Both the position numbers and the translations under genes were made by a program. Source: Skeletonema tropicum (taxonomy: Eukaryota > Bacillariophyta > Thalassiosirophyceae > Thalassiosirales > Thalassiosiraceae). Taken from it: 64,000 bases of DNA. The notes beneath the pieces are model-generated. The model ran no database searches. It was not told where the DNA came from and saw only the letters and a program-made list of their open reading frames with translations. This document shows positions 21,516 to 32,091 of this stretch, one piece after another. The stretch spans positions 2,690,621 to 2,754,620 of the forward strand of contig CM074138.1 in the NCBI GenBank assembly GCA_037178625.1. The letters run 5' to 3'. Positions within the stretch are counted from its first letter, which is position 1. Each line of letters begins with the position of its first letter.

Positions 21516-22015
21516 NNNNNNNNNNNNNNNNNNNNNNNNNNNNNNNNNNNNNNNNNNNNNNNNNNNNNNNNNNNNNNNNNNNNNNNNNNNNNNNNNNNNN
21601 NNNNNNNNNNNNNNNNNNNNNNNNNNNNNNNNNNNNNNNNNNNNNNNNNNNNNNNNNNNNNNNNNNNNNNNNNNNNNNNNNNNNNNNNNNNNNNNNNNNN
21701 NNNNNNNNNNNNNNNNNNNNNNNNNNNNNNNNNNNNNNNNNNNNNNNNNNNNNNNNNNNNNNNNNNNNNNNNNNNNNNNNNNNNNNNNNNNNNNNNNNNN
21801 NNNNNNNNNNNNNNNNNNNNNNNNNNNNNNNNNNNNNNNNNNNNNNNNNNNNNNNNNNNNNNNNNNNNNNNNNNNNNNNNNNNNNNNNNNNNNNNNNNNN
21901 NNNNNNNNNNNNNNNNNNNNNNNNNNNNNNNNNNNNNNNNNNNNNNNNNNNNNNNNNNNNNNNNNNNNNNNNNNNNNNNNNNNNNNNNNNNNNNNNNNNN
22001 NNNNNNNNNNNNNNN
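21516..22015. other. Assembly gap of exactly 500 N
   Basis: A round-number gap placed between a telomeric tract and non-telomeric sequence; the true length and the linkage are unknown. Confidence 0.99.
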
Positions 22016-22720
22016 GGGTGCGGATTCGTTCGTCGAGCTTTTTGCGGACCATGGTTTTGATTGAAGATTGATGCTTCGATTGATAAGATATGATATGCTC
22101 GACTGATGGCAAGAATTTGAGTTATCTGCTCGAGATTTGCTGATCAAAAGTTATAGCTGCTGGACGACAATATAATAATGATGATATTATCAAGAGCACT
22201 ACGTTCGACGTTGCAATAACTTGGCTGTACACGATGTCAATGTACTTCGTTGCAATGGCTATTGTACTTTTTAGGCCATCATGGATTTGTTCTGTCAAGT
22301 TTTGGATGGCGCAGAAAGCGGAGCAAAGACAGACAAAGTAAATATTCTTGCAAAAAATATAAGTCTTCTCAGCCATCTACAGATACTTTTCTTGTTTACA
22401 ATACCAGTGATACGTAGTTTACCGTAGCACAGAAGTAACCTAAAGCCCCACCGAACCCCCACCACAGCTAGCTAGCTCTTTTACTGTCCTTGCCTTACTT
22501 ATTGTTGGTCGGTGGTCGTGCGTTGCTCATGATGAAGTAACTAAGCTGGTGGACTATCTCAGATGTATTATAGTGCTCAAGCTCCTCTTTTGGCAAGAGA
22601 GAAAAAGATGACGATAGATAAGAGTACAAACATAATTCATGCTAGTATGTACCTTTTTACCCCTCAGAAACTATACAATTTTCCGCACAAGTACCAACAC
22701 CTACCAGGCCTGTGCGCTGG
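22016..22720. other. Intergenic after the gap, with a dispersed repeat
   Basis: No gene. 22380-22453 (-) matches 30034-30105 and partly 30106-30151 (+): GGGGCTTTAGGTTA, CTGTGCTACGGTAA, CTACGTATCACTG and AACAAGAAAAG in the same order. Confidence 0.5.
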
Positions 22721-25700
22721 TTAAAACTGAAACCACGACAACAAGCCGAAACTGATGCTCATCAAAGCGATGATATTCGATGCTTTGTTCTTGGCACTGC
22801 TAGGCTCGTCATCTGGAGAACTATCATTATCAGTCGGCTCCTCCTCTTTGCCCTCAATGGAATACTCATCACCAACTCCTTCAACTTCCAGAGTGCCGCA
22901 TCGACTGTAAGGAAAACATGGCTTACAAAATAGCTCGGCTTCCTTGCAATCTTCAGACAACATTGACCCATCTTCGCCACAAATACCACTATTGTGATCG
23001 AAACAAATCTTTCCCAAGCTGCATGAAGCGAATTCTGGTCCACAGGTGTCACTCTCGACAAATTTTCCACTTTCGTCTTTCACGCTACCTTCTTCTCCTT
23101 CTTCGAGAGTGCCACATCGACTGTAAGGGAAACAAGACTTACAATATAGCTCGGCTTCTCTACACTCTTCAGTCAAAATTGACCCATCAAAGGCACAAAT
23201 CCCACTATTGTGATCAAAACAAGGAGATCCCAAGCTACATTCTGCAAATTCTGGTCCACAGGTGTCACTTTCCACAAATTTCCCACTTGCATCTGCCAAG
23301 CCACCTCCACAGGCACTAGCCGGAAAACAGGAGTCACAAAATGGCGAAGCTTGCTTACATTCTTCAATAACAAGATTTCCATCCACACATGTGAAAGGTG
23401 AGTTTTCATAGCACGGTCCAGCTTGCTCACAGTCAGGGATAGGTATAGCACAAGAGTCTTCGACATACGTAGACCCAGCAATGTAATCACTACCGTCGTC
23501 ATCTCTCCAGTCAGGACAATTCTCGTTCTCCCCATACTTTCCATCACGAGGCATGGTCCCTTCACGAATGGCATCGAGCTGTGCTTTAACTTCAACGAGT
23601 CTTGCGCTTAGAGTCTTCAACAAGGGCTTGGATGCAGTGTTGTAGTCACTGAAGTCCAATCCCAGCTCAGACTCTTCATAGCTCTCGACTGTATAATTGG
23701 TAGTAGTAGCAAACCAATCATCTACAATATACGTCTTGATATCATTACCATATGATCTTAGGTCTGCGATAGAAGCTTCAACTACCCCGACGAATTCTTC
23801 GACGTAATTCAGATAAGTTTCCCAGCTCTGTTCATCATTGAGTACTCTTCCAAGAATAGGATGGTCTATAACCATAACAAACAACATTCATGGGAGTGAG
23901 TATACAAGTTTTCTCAATCAAAACATGACAATCGATAATAGGTAAGTGCTTACCTTCCACAGATTTGCACGAAGGACGTAGAATTGGATGGTATATCATT
24001 CGCGGACCACAGTCCGCACCACATAGAGCTTTAACACCATCAGTAGCAATCGAATTATGATCATACTGAACAATACTCCAAGAGGCTCCATTATCCAACG
24101 TAGCAAGATACCAATTATTCACAATGTCAATGACTGAATCTTGATTCAGCGTGACAGCATAGGCAGCAAAATTCTTGATCCATTGATCGGCATTGATGAA
24201 TGGCTTGATATCACTTACTGTCATGTTGAACACGACAGAGTCTATTAAGTTGATCATCGCCTCCTCTGTGGACTTTGGTCCGTAGTCTCTATCGACACGT
24301 CCCAATGATACAAGAGCGGTCCCACAGGAATTATTGTAATGGAGAATACCCTGAGTAAGATCTGCTCCCTCCTTGACTATCTCTCCAAAAAAGTATGCGC
24401 CACAAGCGTCAATTCGTTCCGCATCGACCGTGGTATTACCGTCAAATGTAGGGATGTCAGCACGATGATCGCCACGTTCAAAGTAGTATGGATTAGGCTC
24501 TTCATCGCTCTTCGCGGCAATCACTGCAGGATCTGTAATGGGACATTGAGCAACTTGAGTCTTCACCTTGTACAATGCCGTGTCTTCTGGTTGGAATACA
24601 CCAAACGAACGTTGCATGACATATCCTTGAACCGGTGCCTCCAATAAGGTGTAGAATCCGACGTACTCTCCATTCATGAACAATCGAACGGGTCTACTTC
24701 TCAAGTATGGCAGGCCAAATCGACGCAACATGAAATGTGAGGCATAATCTCTCATGTAGGAGGGATCACCAAGATGATTCCGTAGGTATACGATTTCCAT
24801 CCCCATGAATGGCGTGTCAAATTCGATTTGAAAGGGCACATTTGGAAGACCGTAGCAAGCAGTCAGCATCAAGGTACTTTGTCCTTTGGTACGGATCTTA
24901 CCCGTTCCTGCGGAGGAGATGATGGAGGTGGTATTGGATGGGTTGGAAACGGCCACGTCGATGAATGGTACGAATTCCTCCCATGTTGGATGGTCGACTG
25001 AGTAGGAAAGAATGTATTAAAGAACGTAGTGTGATGAGTTGAGGGATATAACAACATGGAGAGAGCACACATTCCAATTCTACTCAAACTCAACTTACCA
25101 ATCGTAGCCAAACTTTCATTACCAAGAGTCACATGAAGATCAACAACCTTCTCAAAATTACTTCACCACCATCACCTTCCCCCTCCTCCAAGAAAAAATC
25201 ATTCCCAGCCTCATTCTGCTCCGCCAACTTCACCTCCAAAGGCTTGGGCTTCTCATATACATTCTTTTCTCCAGGGGTAGGCATGGCCGTATATTGATAC
25301 CCACCATCGTCATCGTCAAACGAGGCAAATGTTTGATCCGCCTCACCACTTCCCAAAAGCATCACTTCCGAAACAATCTCCCCATTGGTATCAAGAAGTG
25401 TAACTACATCATCACTACCAATTCCAAAGTTGAAATCGATATTGCGACATAATACAAGATATTCACCAGGGTTGATGACAATGGTCGAGTTGTTCTTGTT
25501 GGAGAATACTTTGGCCTTGTCGTCATTTTTACCCTTGTCATCGTGAAGTGTATAGTTGAACAGATCTAGACTGGTGGTGGTGTTGGAGGTGAGGAAGAGT
25601 TCAATCCAATCTTCTCCGTTGCAAGTGTTGGGTGATCCTTTGTAGGCTACCTCATTGATTTTTAGGGATGCGGATGCATTTTGGAGTATGGTGGTTATTA

Positions 25701-25725
25701 GTAGTAGTACAGCGACGATTTTCAT
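22721..25725 (-). CDS. Secreted lamin-tail + CotH-domain + Cys-rich protein (frameshift in exon 1)
   Basis: Exons (minus) 25725-25099, 24997-23954 and 23865-22721, with introns of 101 and 88 bp, GT..AG, phase 1. Residues 1-19 (MKIVAVLLLITTILQNASA) form a signal peptide; about 20-160 a lamin-tail domain (LKINEVAYKG, DWIELFLTS, NPGEYLVLC). Exon 2 carries a CotH-like protein-kinase-fold domain (RDYASHFMLRRFG, FMNGEYVGFYTLLEAP, YDHNS). Exon 3 has a helical segment, then three Cys-rich repeats (C-x2-CFP[YA]S-CG..ESDTCGPEF) and a hydrophobic tail after a Ser-rich stretch, suggesting a GPI anchor. Exon 1 is 627 nt, but phase 1 needs 628: a base appears to be missing in the short T run (plus about 25152-25155), after which the frame reads EKVVDLHVTLG. 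Sequencing error or a mutation are both possible. Role inferred: cell-surface or secreted kinase-like protein. Confidence 0.8.
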
Positions 25726-26109
25726 GGTGTACTTTATTTATGGCAGCCTCAATGCAAAAGATTCATTGCTTCGTTGCATTGAGAAACAATCACTTCCTAT
25801 TGTACTTATCACTTATCGAGCAAAAGCAAGCAAGTCAAGACCATCGTGAAGGATGCGGTATTCGTTTGAAGCCTTCTTTGAGCTTCTTTGATGTTCGGAA
25901 TGCAAAGAAACTTCAACTGTCGCCGGCCGGCCGTTGCGCGTTGCGTGTCTCGAATTCGGCGAGCAGGAAATGGCGCCAGCCACGATGAGTGAGGTGTCAA
26001 GCAACAGCGCAACGCGCAACACATCACAGCAACATACACAGCTAGCAACAGCACCGATGACTAGGGTGCACCGTGTGCGAGTAAAAGAGGAGAGATAAAG
26101 CAGTACTCT

Positions 26110-26430
26110 AGAGGCGCATGCACGTAGCTGAGGCCGAACGATGAGCGGCAACCTCAGGAAGTCACAGGTATCTTGATTTTCGAACGCTGACCCCATGCCT
26201 GCGAGAGGCAGGCGATGGGGTCAGCGGCAGATTCTTCTCACTACTCACTAAATATTGAGATATGTAATAAAATCCTTTTTTCTAGCATTGCCTAGCCGTA
26301 TCATAGCTTATGCGGGCAGCATTACTACTTATTCGATCAAGCCAAACGAAAGGATGCAAAAAGAATCGCTGTAACATTTGTGTGACGATTCGAACTTACT
26401 TCAGGGGTAACAAAATGTAACAAAGACTAA
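26110..26430 (+). repeat. Dispersed structured repeat, copy 2
   Basis: Counterpart of 13080-13400, including the 40-nt hairpin at 26186-26225 (GCTGACCCCA/TGGGGTCAGC outer stem, GAGAG loop). Lies between the promoter side of the CotH gene and the first AP2 gene. Confidence 0.7.
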
Positions 26431-26620
26431 CCCTAACAAAATTCCTTCCCGCAATAATTAAGGATTTCTACACTTAAGGATTTCGCGCAATTTTACCCAG
26501 ATCATGCGGTTCGACAGATAGATTTCGATTTCAGCGCTTCATGGGTCCCTCCCCACTCCGCGAATATTGAGATGCCTTTACAATGCATTTTGGGAATGGT
26601 GTGGCATTCTAACTAGTATT

Positions 26621-26905
26621 AGAGCGTCCTTAACTTATTACTTACGCAAAAAACTGAACGAAATGACGTCACTTGTGAGTTGTGGAATTTTTTGATGACG
26701 TTTTGCGTAAGTAAGACAAGAGAAATTGCTGATTTACTTACGCAAAATCGAATTTTTCCGTAAGTAAATAAGACCACTCTTTCACGTAGGAACTAATATA
26801 TCTCTTTTTTGACATCAAGTAAATACTTTGGCAACAGCCATGGTGAGCAAGTAAGTGCGGTCATTAGGCAAGTAGAGCGTCCTTAACTTATTACTTACGC
26901 AAATT
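26621..26905. repeat. MITE-like fragments (AGAGCGTCCTTAACTTATTA)
   Basis: AGAGCGTCCTTAACTTATTA plus CTTACGCAAA occurs at 26621 and 26874 as a direct pair. TTACTTACGCAAAA at about 26638 is mirrored by TTTTGCGTAAGTAAG near 26700, and again by TTACTTACGCAAAATCG/TTTTTCCGTAAGTAAAT near 26736-26768. Looks like a small inverted-repeat element and a truncated copy. No ORF. Confidence 0.55.
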
Positions 26906-27159
26906 TAGGTTCGCATGAGTTGTGACGTTTTTGTGACCTTGTGGAGCGCGCAAATTTTGGACCAACCGGCACCAAAGTTCTGGCACCATTTCTCCCACCA
27001 TTTTTTGAAAATTTTTGAACTGCAGCGGCGTTCTCTCCGGCCGTCCGAGCCCACTCGACATGGCGCTACAGCACCGATGACGATGATCAGTAGCAGTAGT
27101 AGCTAGTATTAGGTACACCTGACAACGCCATCCTAATAATCTATGTATTGCTAGCTACA

Positions 27160-29544
27160 ATGGTAACCAAGACGGTCATATGCGTCACTAAATCCGAAGC
27201 CGCAGCCTTGGCCGCCACAGAGTCATGGTCATCGGCCGAGGCAAACTCAATCATCAACAATGCTCCCACCAAAGAGATCTTGAACACAAACGAAGAAGAA
27301 GTGTTGGCACCGCTATCATGCAATCGTCCCAGTTCGACTACAAGAGCACAACATCCCTCATTTGCAAATTATTCTGGCCGAGGAGGAGGAGGAGGAAAGA
27401 AAAGATCTCATCCATCTTCTGCTCCGAATGCAAATGCGTCATCGTCATATTATTACAACAGTCACAACAACTTTACCAACACTAGGATGTTCCCTCTTGT
27501 ACCACCTTCCAATCATCATCATCAGTGGCCAAGAAGTCAGAATTATCCACAGTACTACTTTCCCTACTACTTTCCTCCCATGTCTTATTCACAGCACTTT
27601 CAGCCATCGATCTATCATAATCAACAACAACAAATGAATCAACAACTAAACTCATCGAATGATCGAATCACCACCACCAATAACAATAATCTGACTCATC
27701 ATCACAAGCGCCAAAAGGTCGACGCCGACGCCACTGATACATTCATTCTCAATAGAAGCAATGTTCCACCACAACAACCACCCATACCCAAAAGCAAAGG
27801 AGGTCGAATCGACAACAACAAAAACGGTTCTTCTTCCTCAAAATACACTGGTGTCTATTGTGACAAGCTAAGGAACAACAAAAAATGGCAGGCAGCACGA
27901 ATCTCGATCCACGGTAAGGAGCAGCGACGTATTGGCCTTTATGAGGATGAGGAGGAGGCTGCAGCAGTGGATTATGCAAGAGCAGTATTCAAGTATAAAG
28001 ATCAAGGAGATTTGGAGAAGCAGAAGTCGAATGTCATTGATTTGAGCGACGTTCCACCGCAGCCACCCATACCCAAAAGCAAAGGGCGGATGAAGGAGGG
28101 ATCGTCAAAATATACTGGTATCTCTTTCCTAAAGAAAAGAAATAAATGGGAGGCACGCATTGAGTTGGATGGGAAGTTTCGATGCATTGGCCTTTATGAG
28201 GATGAGGAGGAGGCTGCAGTCGACTACGCAAGAGCAGTGTTCAAGTACAAAACGCAAGGAGATTCGAAGAAGCAGCAAAAGTCGAATGTCATTGATTTGA
28301 GCGACGTTCCGCCGCAGCCACCCATACCCAAAAGCAAAGGGCGGATGAAGGAGGGATCGTCAAAATATACTGGTATCTCTTTCCTAAAGAAAAGAAATAA
28401 ATGGGAGGCACGCATTGAGTTGGATGGGAAGTTTCGATGCATTGGCCTTTATGAGGATGAGGAGGAGGCTGCAGTCGACTACGCAAGAGCAGTGTTCAAG
28501 TACAAAACGCAAGGAGATTCGAAGAAGCAGCAAAAGTCGAATGTCATTGATTTGAGCGACGTTCCACCGCAGCCACCCATACCCAAAAGCAAAGGGCGGA
28601 TGAAGGAGGGTTCATCAAAATATACTGGTATCTCTTTCCTAAAGAAAAGAAATAAATGGGAGGCACGCATTGAGTTGGATGGGAAGTTTCGATGCATTGG
28701 CCTTTATGAGGATGAGGAGGAGGCTGCAGTCGACTACGCAAGAGCAGTGTTCAAGTACAAAACGCAAGGAGATTCGAAGAAGCAGCAAAAGTCGAATGTC
28801 ATTGATTTGAGCGACGTTCCGCCGCAGCCACCCATACCCAAAAGCAAAGGGCGGATGAAGGAGGGATCGTCAAAATATACTGGTATCTCTTTCCTAAAGA
28901 AAAGAAATAAATGGGAGGCACGCATTGAGTTGGATGGGAAGTTTCGATGCATTGGCCTTTATGAGGATGAGGAGGAGGCTGCAGTCGACTACGCAAGAGC
29001 AGTGTTCAAGTACAAAACGCAAGGAGATTCGAAGAAGCAGCAAAAGTCGAATGTCATTGATTTGAGCGACGTTCCACCGCAGCCACCCATACCCAAAAGC
29101 AAAGGGCGGATGAAGGAGGGTTCATCAAAATATACTGGTATCTCTTTCCTAAAGAAAAGAAATAAATGGGAGGCACGCATTGAGTTGGATGGGAAGTTTC
29201 GATGCATTGGCCTTTATGAGGATGAGGAGGAGGCTGCAGTCGACTACGCAAGAGCAGTGTTCAAGTACAAAACGCAAGGAGATTCGAAGAAGCAGCAAAA
29301 GTCGAATGTCATTGATTTGAGCGACGTTCCACCGCAGCCACCCATACCCAAAAGCAAAGGGCGGATGAAGGAGGGATCGTCAAAATATACTGGTATCTCT
29401 TTCCTAAAGAAAAGAAATAAATGGGAGGCACGCATTGAGTTGGATGGGAAGTTTCGATGCGTTGGCCTTTACGAGAATGAGGAGGAAGCTGCAATCGATT
29501 ATGCAAGAGCAGTGTTCAAGTACAAAAGACAAAAGCGCAAATAA
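27160..29544 (+). CDS. AP2/ERF-domain protein with seven tandem AP2 domains
   Basis: About 794 residues from ATG 27160; this start, in a GCTACAATGG context, is shared with the paralogue at 42071. N-terminal 1-45 (EAAALAATESWSSAEANSII) is shared with two paralogues. CNRPSSTTRAQHPS is a zinc-finger remnant whose second Cys is Ser. A Q/N/H/Y/P-rich region follows, with a basic KRQKVD. AP2 domain 1 (about 226-276) is distinct; domains 2-7 (about 316-790) are 85-residue units, nearly identical, each preceded by the linker VIDLSDVPPQPPIPKSKG and starting SKYTGISF, with the conserved LYEDEEEAAVDYARAVFKY end. AP2 domains bind GC-rich DNA motifs in plants; a nuclear DNA-binding role is inferred. The tandem array would give many closely spaced DNA contacts. 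The repeat number may vary between alleles. Confidence 0.88.
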   Translation: MVTKTVICVTKSEAAALAATESWSSAEANSIINNAPTKEILNTNEEEVLAPLSCNRPSSTTRAQHPSFANYSGRGGGGGKKRSHPSSAPNANASSSYYYNSHNNFTNTRMFPLVPPSNHHHQWPRSQNYPQYYFPYYFPPMSYSQHFQPSIYHNQQQQMNQQLNSSNDRITTTNNNNLTHHHKRQKVDADATDTFILNRSNVPPQQPPIPKSKGGRIDNNKNGSSSSKYTGVYCDKLRNNKKWQAARISIHGKEQRRIGLYEDEEEAAAVDYARAVFKYKDQGDLEKQKSNVIDLSDVPPQPPIPKSKGRMKEGSSKYTGISFLKKRNKWEARIELDGKFRCIGLYEDEEEAAVDYARAVFKYKTQGDSKKQQKSNVIDLSDVPPQPPIPKSKGRMKEGSSKYTGISFLKKRNKWEARIELDGKFRCIGLYEDEEEAAVDYARAVFKYKTQGDSKKQQKSNVIDLSDVPPQPPIPKSKGRMKEGSSKYTGISFLKKRNKWEARIELDGKFRCIGLYEDEEEAAVDYARAVFKYKTQGDSKKQQKSNVIDLSDVPPQPPIPKSKGRMKEGSSKYTGISFLKKRNKWEARIELDGKFRCIGLYEDEEEAAVDYARAVFKYKTQGDSKKQQKSNVIDLSDVPPQPPIPKSKGRMKEGSSKYTGISFLKKRNKWEARIELDGKFRCIGLYEDEEEAAVDYARAVFKYKTQGDSKKQQKSNVIDLSDVPPQPPIPKSKGRMKEGSSKYTGISFLKKRNKWEARIELDGKFRCVGLYENEEEAAIDYARAVFKYKRQKRK
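28023..29541 (+). repeat. Coding tandem repeat: six 255-bp AP2 units
   Basis: Units start at about 28023, 28278, 28533, 28788, 29043 and 29298. Silent variants mark them: GTTCCACCG/GTTCCGCCG and GAGGGATCGTCA/GAGGGTTCATCA. Units 2-3 and 4-5 share the same variant pair, giving a 510-bp higher-order repeat. Near absence of other differences implies recent unequal exchange or gene conversion. Confidence 0.93.
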
Positions 29545-29653
29545 TAGAGTGAGGCATAAGATGCTTCATATCTCTTCATTAATTTCGAATTGAGTGACTC
29601 TTCAACACTTTATCATCATATATAGTTTCCGCCAAGTAAAAGTGTAGTTCAAC

Positions 29654-29962
29654 ATGGCAACTCGCGCATACACCAGCCAAACACCATCCAACACCCTCCA
29701 ACAAGCCAAGGACATCCATCCTCCACAAGCAGGCAACATCATCTGTAAATCAGAACAAGCCAAGCAACAGAAACTCAGACTCATCCACCTACTATACTAC
29801 ATCCAACTCTTCGGAAGAGAAGTAGAAGTCCGAACAGCTCAGCCAGACTCAAAGCCCTCTCCATTGTCTACCACAAACACAAAGACCCAAAGTCCAAATC
29901 ATCATTCAACGCCGCCACATGAGCCCTTTATTGTACTCTCTAATCAACTATTGTACAGATAA
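29654..29962 (+). other. Conserved 3' flank / possible small pseudogene (copy 1)
   Basis: 102-codon open stretch (MATRAYTSQTP..). Its second half aligns in DNA and partly in protein with 32092-32379: ACATCCAACT, AGAAGTAGAAGTC, CTCAAAGCCCTCTCCA, AAGTCCAAAT and CAACGCCGC. Each copy lies directly downstream of an AP2 gene, so the duplicated unit was the AP2 gene plus this flank. Whether either copy is translated is unclear. Confidence 0.4.
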
Positions 29963-30033
29963 TACACTGAATGGCATTGCCTGCCCTCTGCGTACCAAAT
30001 ATCTAAAACCCGCTACCCTACTAGCATGTGTCT

Positions 30034-30151
30034 GGGGGGCTTTAGGTTATTTCTGTGCTACGGTAACTACGTATCACTGATATATTGCAAACAAGAAAAG
30101 AATCGTGGGGCTTTAGGTTACCTTATTTCTGTGCTACGGTAAACTACGTAG
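30034..30151 (+). repeat. Dispersed 70-bp repeat, tandem pair
   Basis: Two adjacent copies of GGGGCTTTAGGTTA..CTGTGCTACGGTAA..CTACGTA; a third copy is inverted at 22380-22453. Confidence 0.7.
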
Positions 30152-30390
30152 GTGACAAAATTGGCGCCAACCATCATTCTTTCCGCGAGCCGCGAGCGTT
30201 CGGATTGTGATGTGACTGATTGATCAGCCATAAGCTGACCATCATCGTCGACGGCCTTCATCGTGCCTCATCATAGACTAAGCCACTACTAGCTCACTCT
30301 TTTCTTCGCCCGATCATATTCACTTGAGTCGTCAAGAATTTTTCCGTAGTAGCATGCGTCCAAAGCTCTTCTCTGCTATCGAGAGCTACG

Positions 30391-32058
30391 ATGGTGTCTC
30401 TGACCGTCATACGCATCACTCCCGCTGAAGCTGCAGCATTGGCCGCTACAGAATCATGGTCATCGGCGGAGGCTGATTCAATCATCAACAGCGCTGTCAC
30501 CGAACAAATCAACACAGACACAGAATGCGACAGAAAACTATGCAACCGTCCTAGCTGCACCAAAAGAGCACAACATCCCTCACCCCTCTGCTGGATACAT
30601 GGCGCCAAAGATTCTATCTGCAGCTATACTGGATGCAGTAATAAAGGCATTCTACACGGCTTGTGTCCCGATCATGGTGGGCTGGTTCAGTTATGTCGTC
30701 AAAGAGGATGCATAAACGTGGTAGATTTCGAGAAAAGGGGCGGCCTTTGTTATATTCATCAGACTGGTGAGGACTCATCAGATGATGACTCTGATGATGA
30801 TGAAGAGATTCGGCTTTGCAGTTTCAAAGGATGCATCAATGGTGCTACAACCGATGAGGGTATTTGTGATATGCATTCAACGTACCATAATAATGAAAGT
30901 CGAGAAGAGAAAAAACGTACTCTCCCATCGGATGATTCAATCAGCAACAAAGAGACGAAGAAGAGCCGGAAGGCTGATGCGTTCATGCTTGATTTGAGCG
31001 ATGTTCCACCACAGCCAACAATACCCAAAAGCAAAGGGCGAATCAAAGAGGGAGCTTCAAAATACACGGGTGTCTCTTTTGACAAATCAATCAACAAATG
31101 GATAGCAAGAATCAAAGTCGAGGGGAAACCGCGATTCATTGGTGATTATGAGAATGAAGAAGAAGCAGCAACTGATTATGCACGTGCAGTATTCAAGTAC
31201 AAAGGTCAAGGAAATCTGGGCAAAGCGAAGAAGAAAAGGAAAAGGGCGCCGATTGATTTAAGCGGCGTTCCACAACAGAAGCCAATACCTAAACACGGTG
31301 GGCATAAGAAAGATGGAGCTTCGTCGAAATACACTGGTGTCCATCTTGAAAAATCAACAAACAAATGGACATCACAAATCACGATCAAGGGGAAGCAGCG
31401 ATTCATTGGCTCGTATGAGAAGGAAGAAGAAGCTGCGGCTGATTATGCACGTGCATTATTGAAATACAAAGGTCAAGGAGAACTGGACAAAGCGATGGAG
31501 AAGAGCATGTCAAGGGGACAAAACACCTTAGTAATTGATTTGAGCGGCGTTCCATCACAGAAGCCAATACCTAAAATGAAAGGACAAATCAAAGAGGGAG
31601 CTTCAAAATACGCTGGTGTATCTTTCGTTAAAGGAGCAAATCAGTGGAAGTGGAGGGCGATAATCAGGATCGACGGAATGAGCCGATGCGTTGGCACTTA
31701 CGATACAGAGGAAGAAGCCGCTTCTGATTACGCTCGTGCATTTTTCAAGTACAGAGGAGGTCAAGAAGCGCTACACAAAGAGAGGATACGGACTTCTGGA
31801 CAAACCAGAATTGATTTGAGCGATGTCCCCCCACAGCCTCTAATACTTAGCCGCAGGAGGGGTTTTAAGAACGAGAATGGGGCTTCAAAATACACTGGTA
31901 CTTGTTTTTATAAAGCAATAAATAAATGGCAGGCGCAAATACATATTGAAGGGAAGCAGCGAATCATTGGTTATTATGAGAACGAGGAAGCAGCAGCAGC
32001 TGATTACGCTCGTGCGGTATTCAAATACAAAAAGCAAAAGCACAATAGCAGCAAGTAG
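30391..32058 (+). CDS. WRKY19-like zinc-finger + four AP2 domains
   Basis: 555 residues; ATG 30391. N-terminus (AAALAATESWSSAEADSII) is shared with the paralogues. About residues 50-155 hold four fingers of the type C-x4-C-x(9-12)-C-x2-H: CNRPSC..CWIH, CSYTGC..CPDH, CRQRGC..CYIH and CSFKGC..CDMH, resembling WRKY19-type fingers; between the third and fourth is an acidic run (EDSSDDDSDDDEE). Four AP2 domains follow at about 228-278, 310-360, 404-455 and 500-548, each preceded by the DLS(D/G)VPxQ linker and starting SKY(T/A)G. Unlike those of its upstream neighbour, these domains are well diverged from one another, so this is an older array. The GAGCTACGATGG start context resembles the other members. 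A nuclear transcription-regulator role is inferred. Confidence 0.88.
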   Translation: MVSLTVIRITPAEAAALAATESWSSAEADSIINSAVTEQINTDTECDRKLCNRPSCTKRAQHPSPLCWIHGAKDSICSYTGCSNKGILHGLCPDHGGLVQLCRQRGCINVVDFEKRGGLCYIHQTGEDSSDDDSDDDEEIRLCSFKGCINGATTDEGICDMHSTYHNNESREEKKRTLPSDDSISNKETKKSRKADAFMLDLSDVPPQPTIPKSKGRIKEGASKYTGVSFDKSINKWIARIKVEGKPRFIGDYENEEEAATDYARAVFKYKGQGNLGKAKKKRKRAPIDLSGVPQQKPIPKHGGHKKDGASSKYTGVHLEKSTNKWTSQITIKGKQRFIGSYEKEEEAAADYARALLKYKGQGELDKAMEKSMSRGQNTLVIDLSGVPSQKPIPKMKGQIKEGASKYAGVSFVKGANQWKWRAIIRIDGMSRCVGTYDTEEEAASDYARAFFKYRGGQEALHKERIRTSGQTRIDLSDVPPQPLILSRRRGFKNENGASKYTGTCFYKAINKWQAQIHIEGKQRIIGYYENEEAAAADYARAVFKYKKQKHNSSK

Positions 32059-32091
32059 TTAGTAATCAAAGAAGTTTCAATCCTATCATTA

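Noticed and set aside
21031..22112. 346-codon frames on both strands across the telomere repeats and gap
   Set aside because: Translations of TTAGGG repeats and Ns; no coding meaning.
28002..29506. Series of 60-75-codon minus-strand ORFs
   Set aside because: Antisense shadows of the AP2 repeat units.
28023..29541. CRISPR-like regularly spaced repeats
   Set aside because: The 255-bp period encodes AP2 domains in one open frame in a eukaryote.
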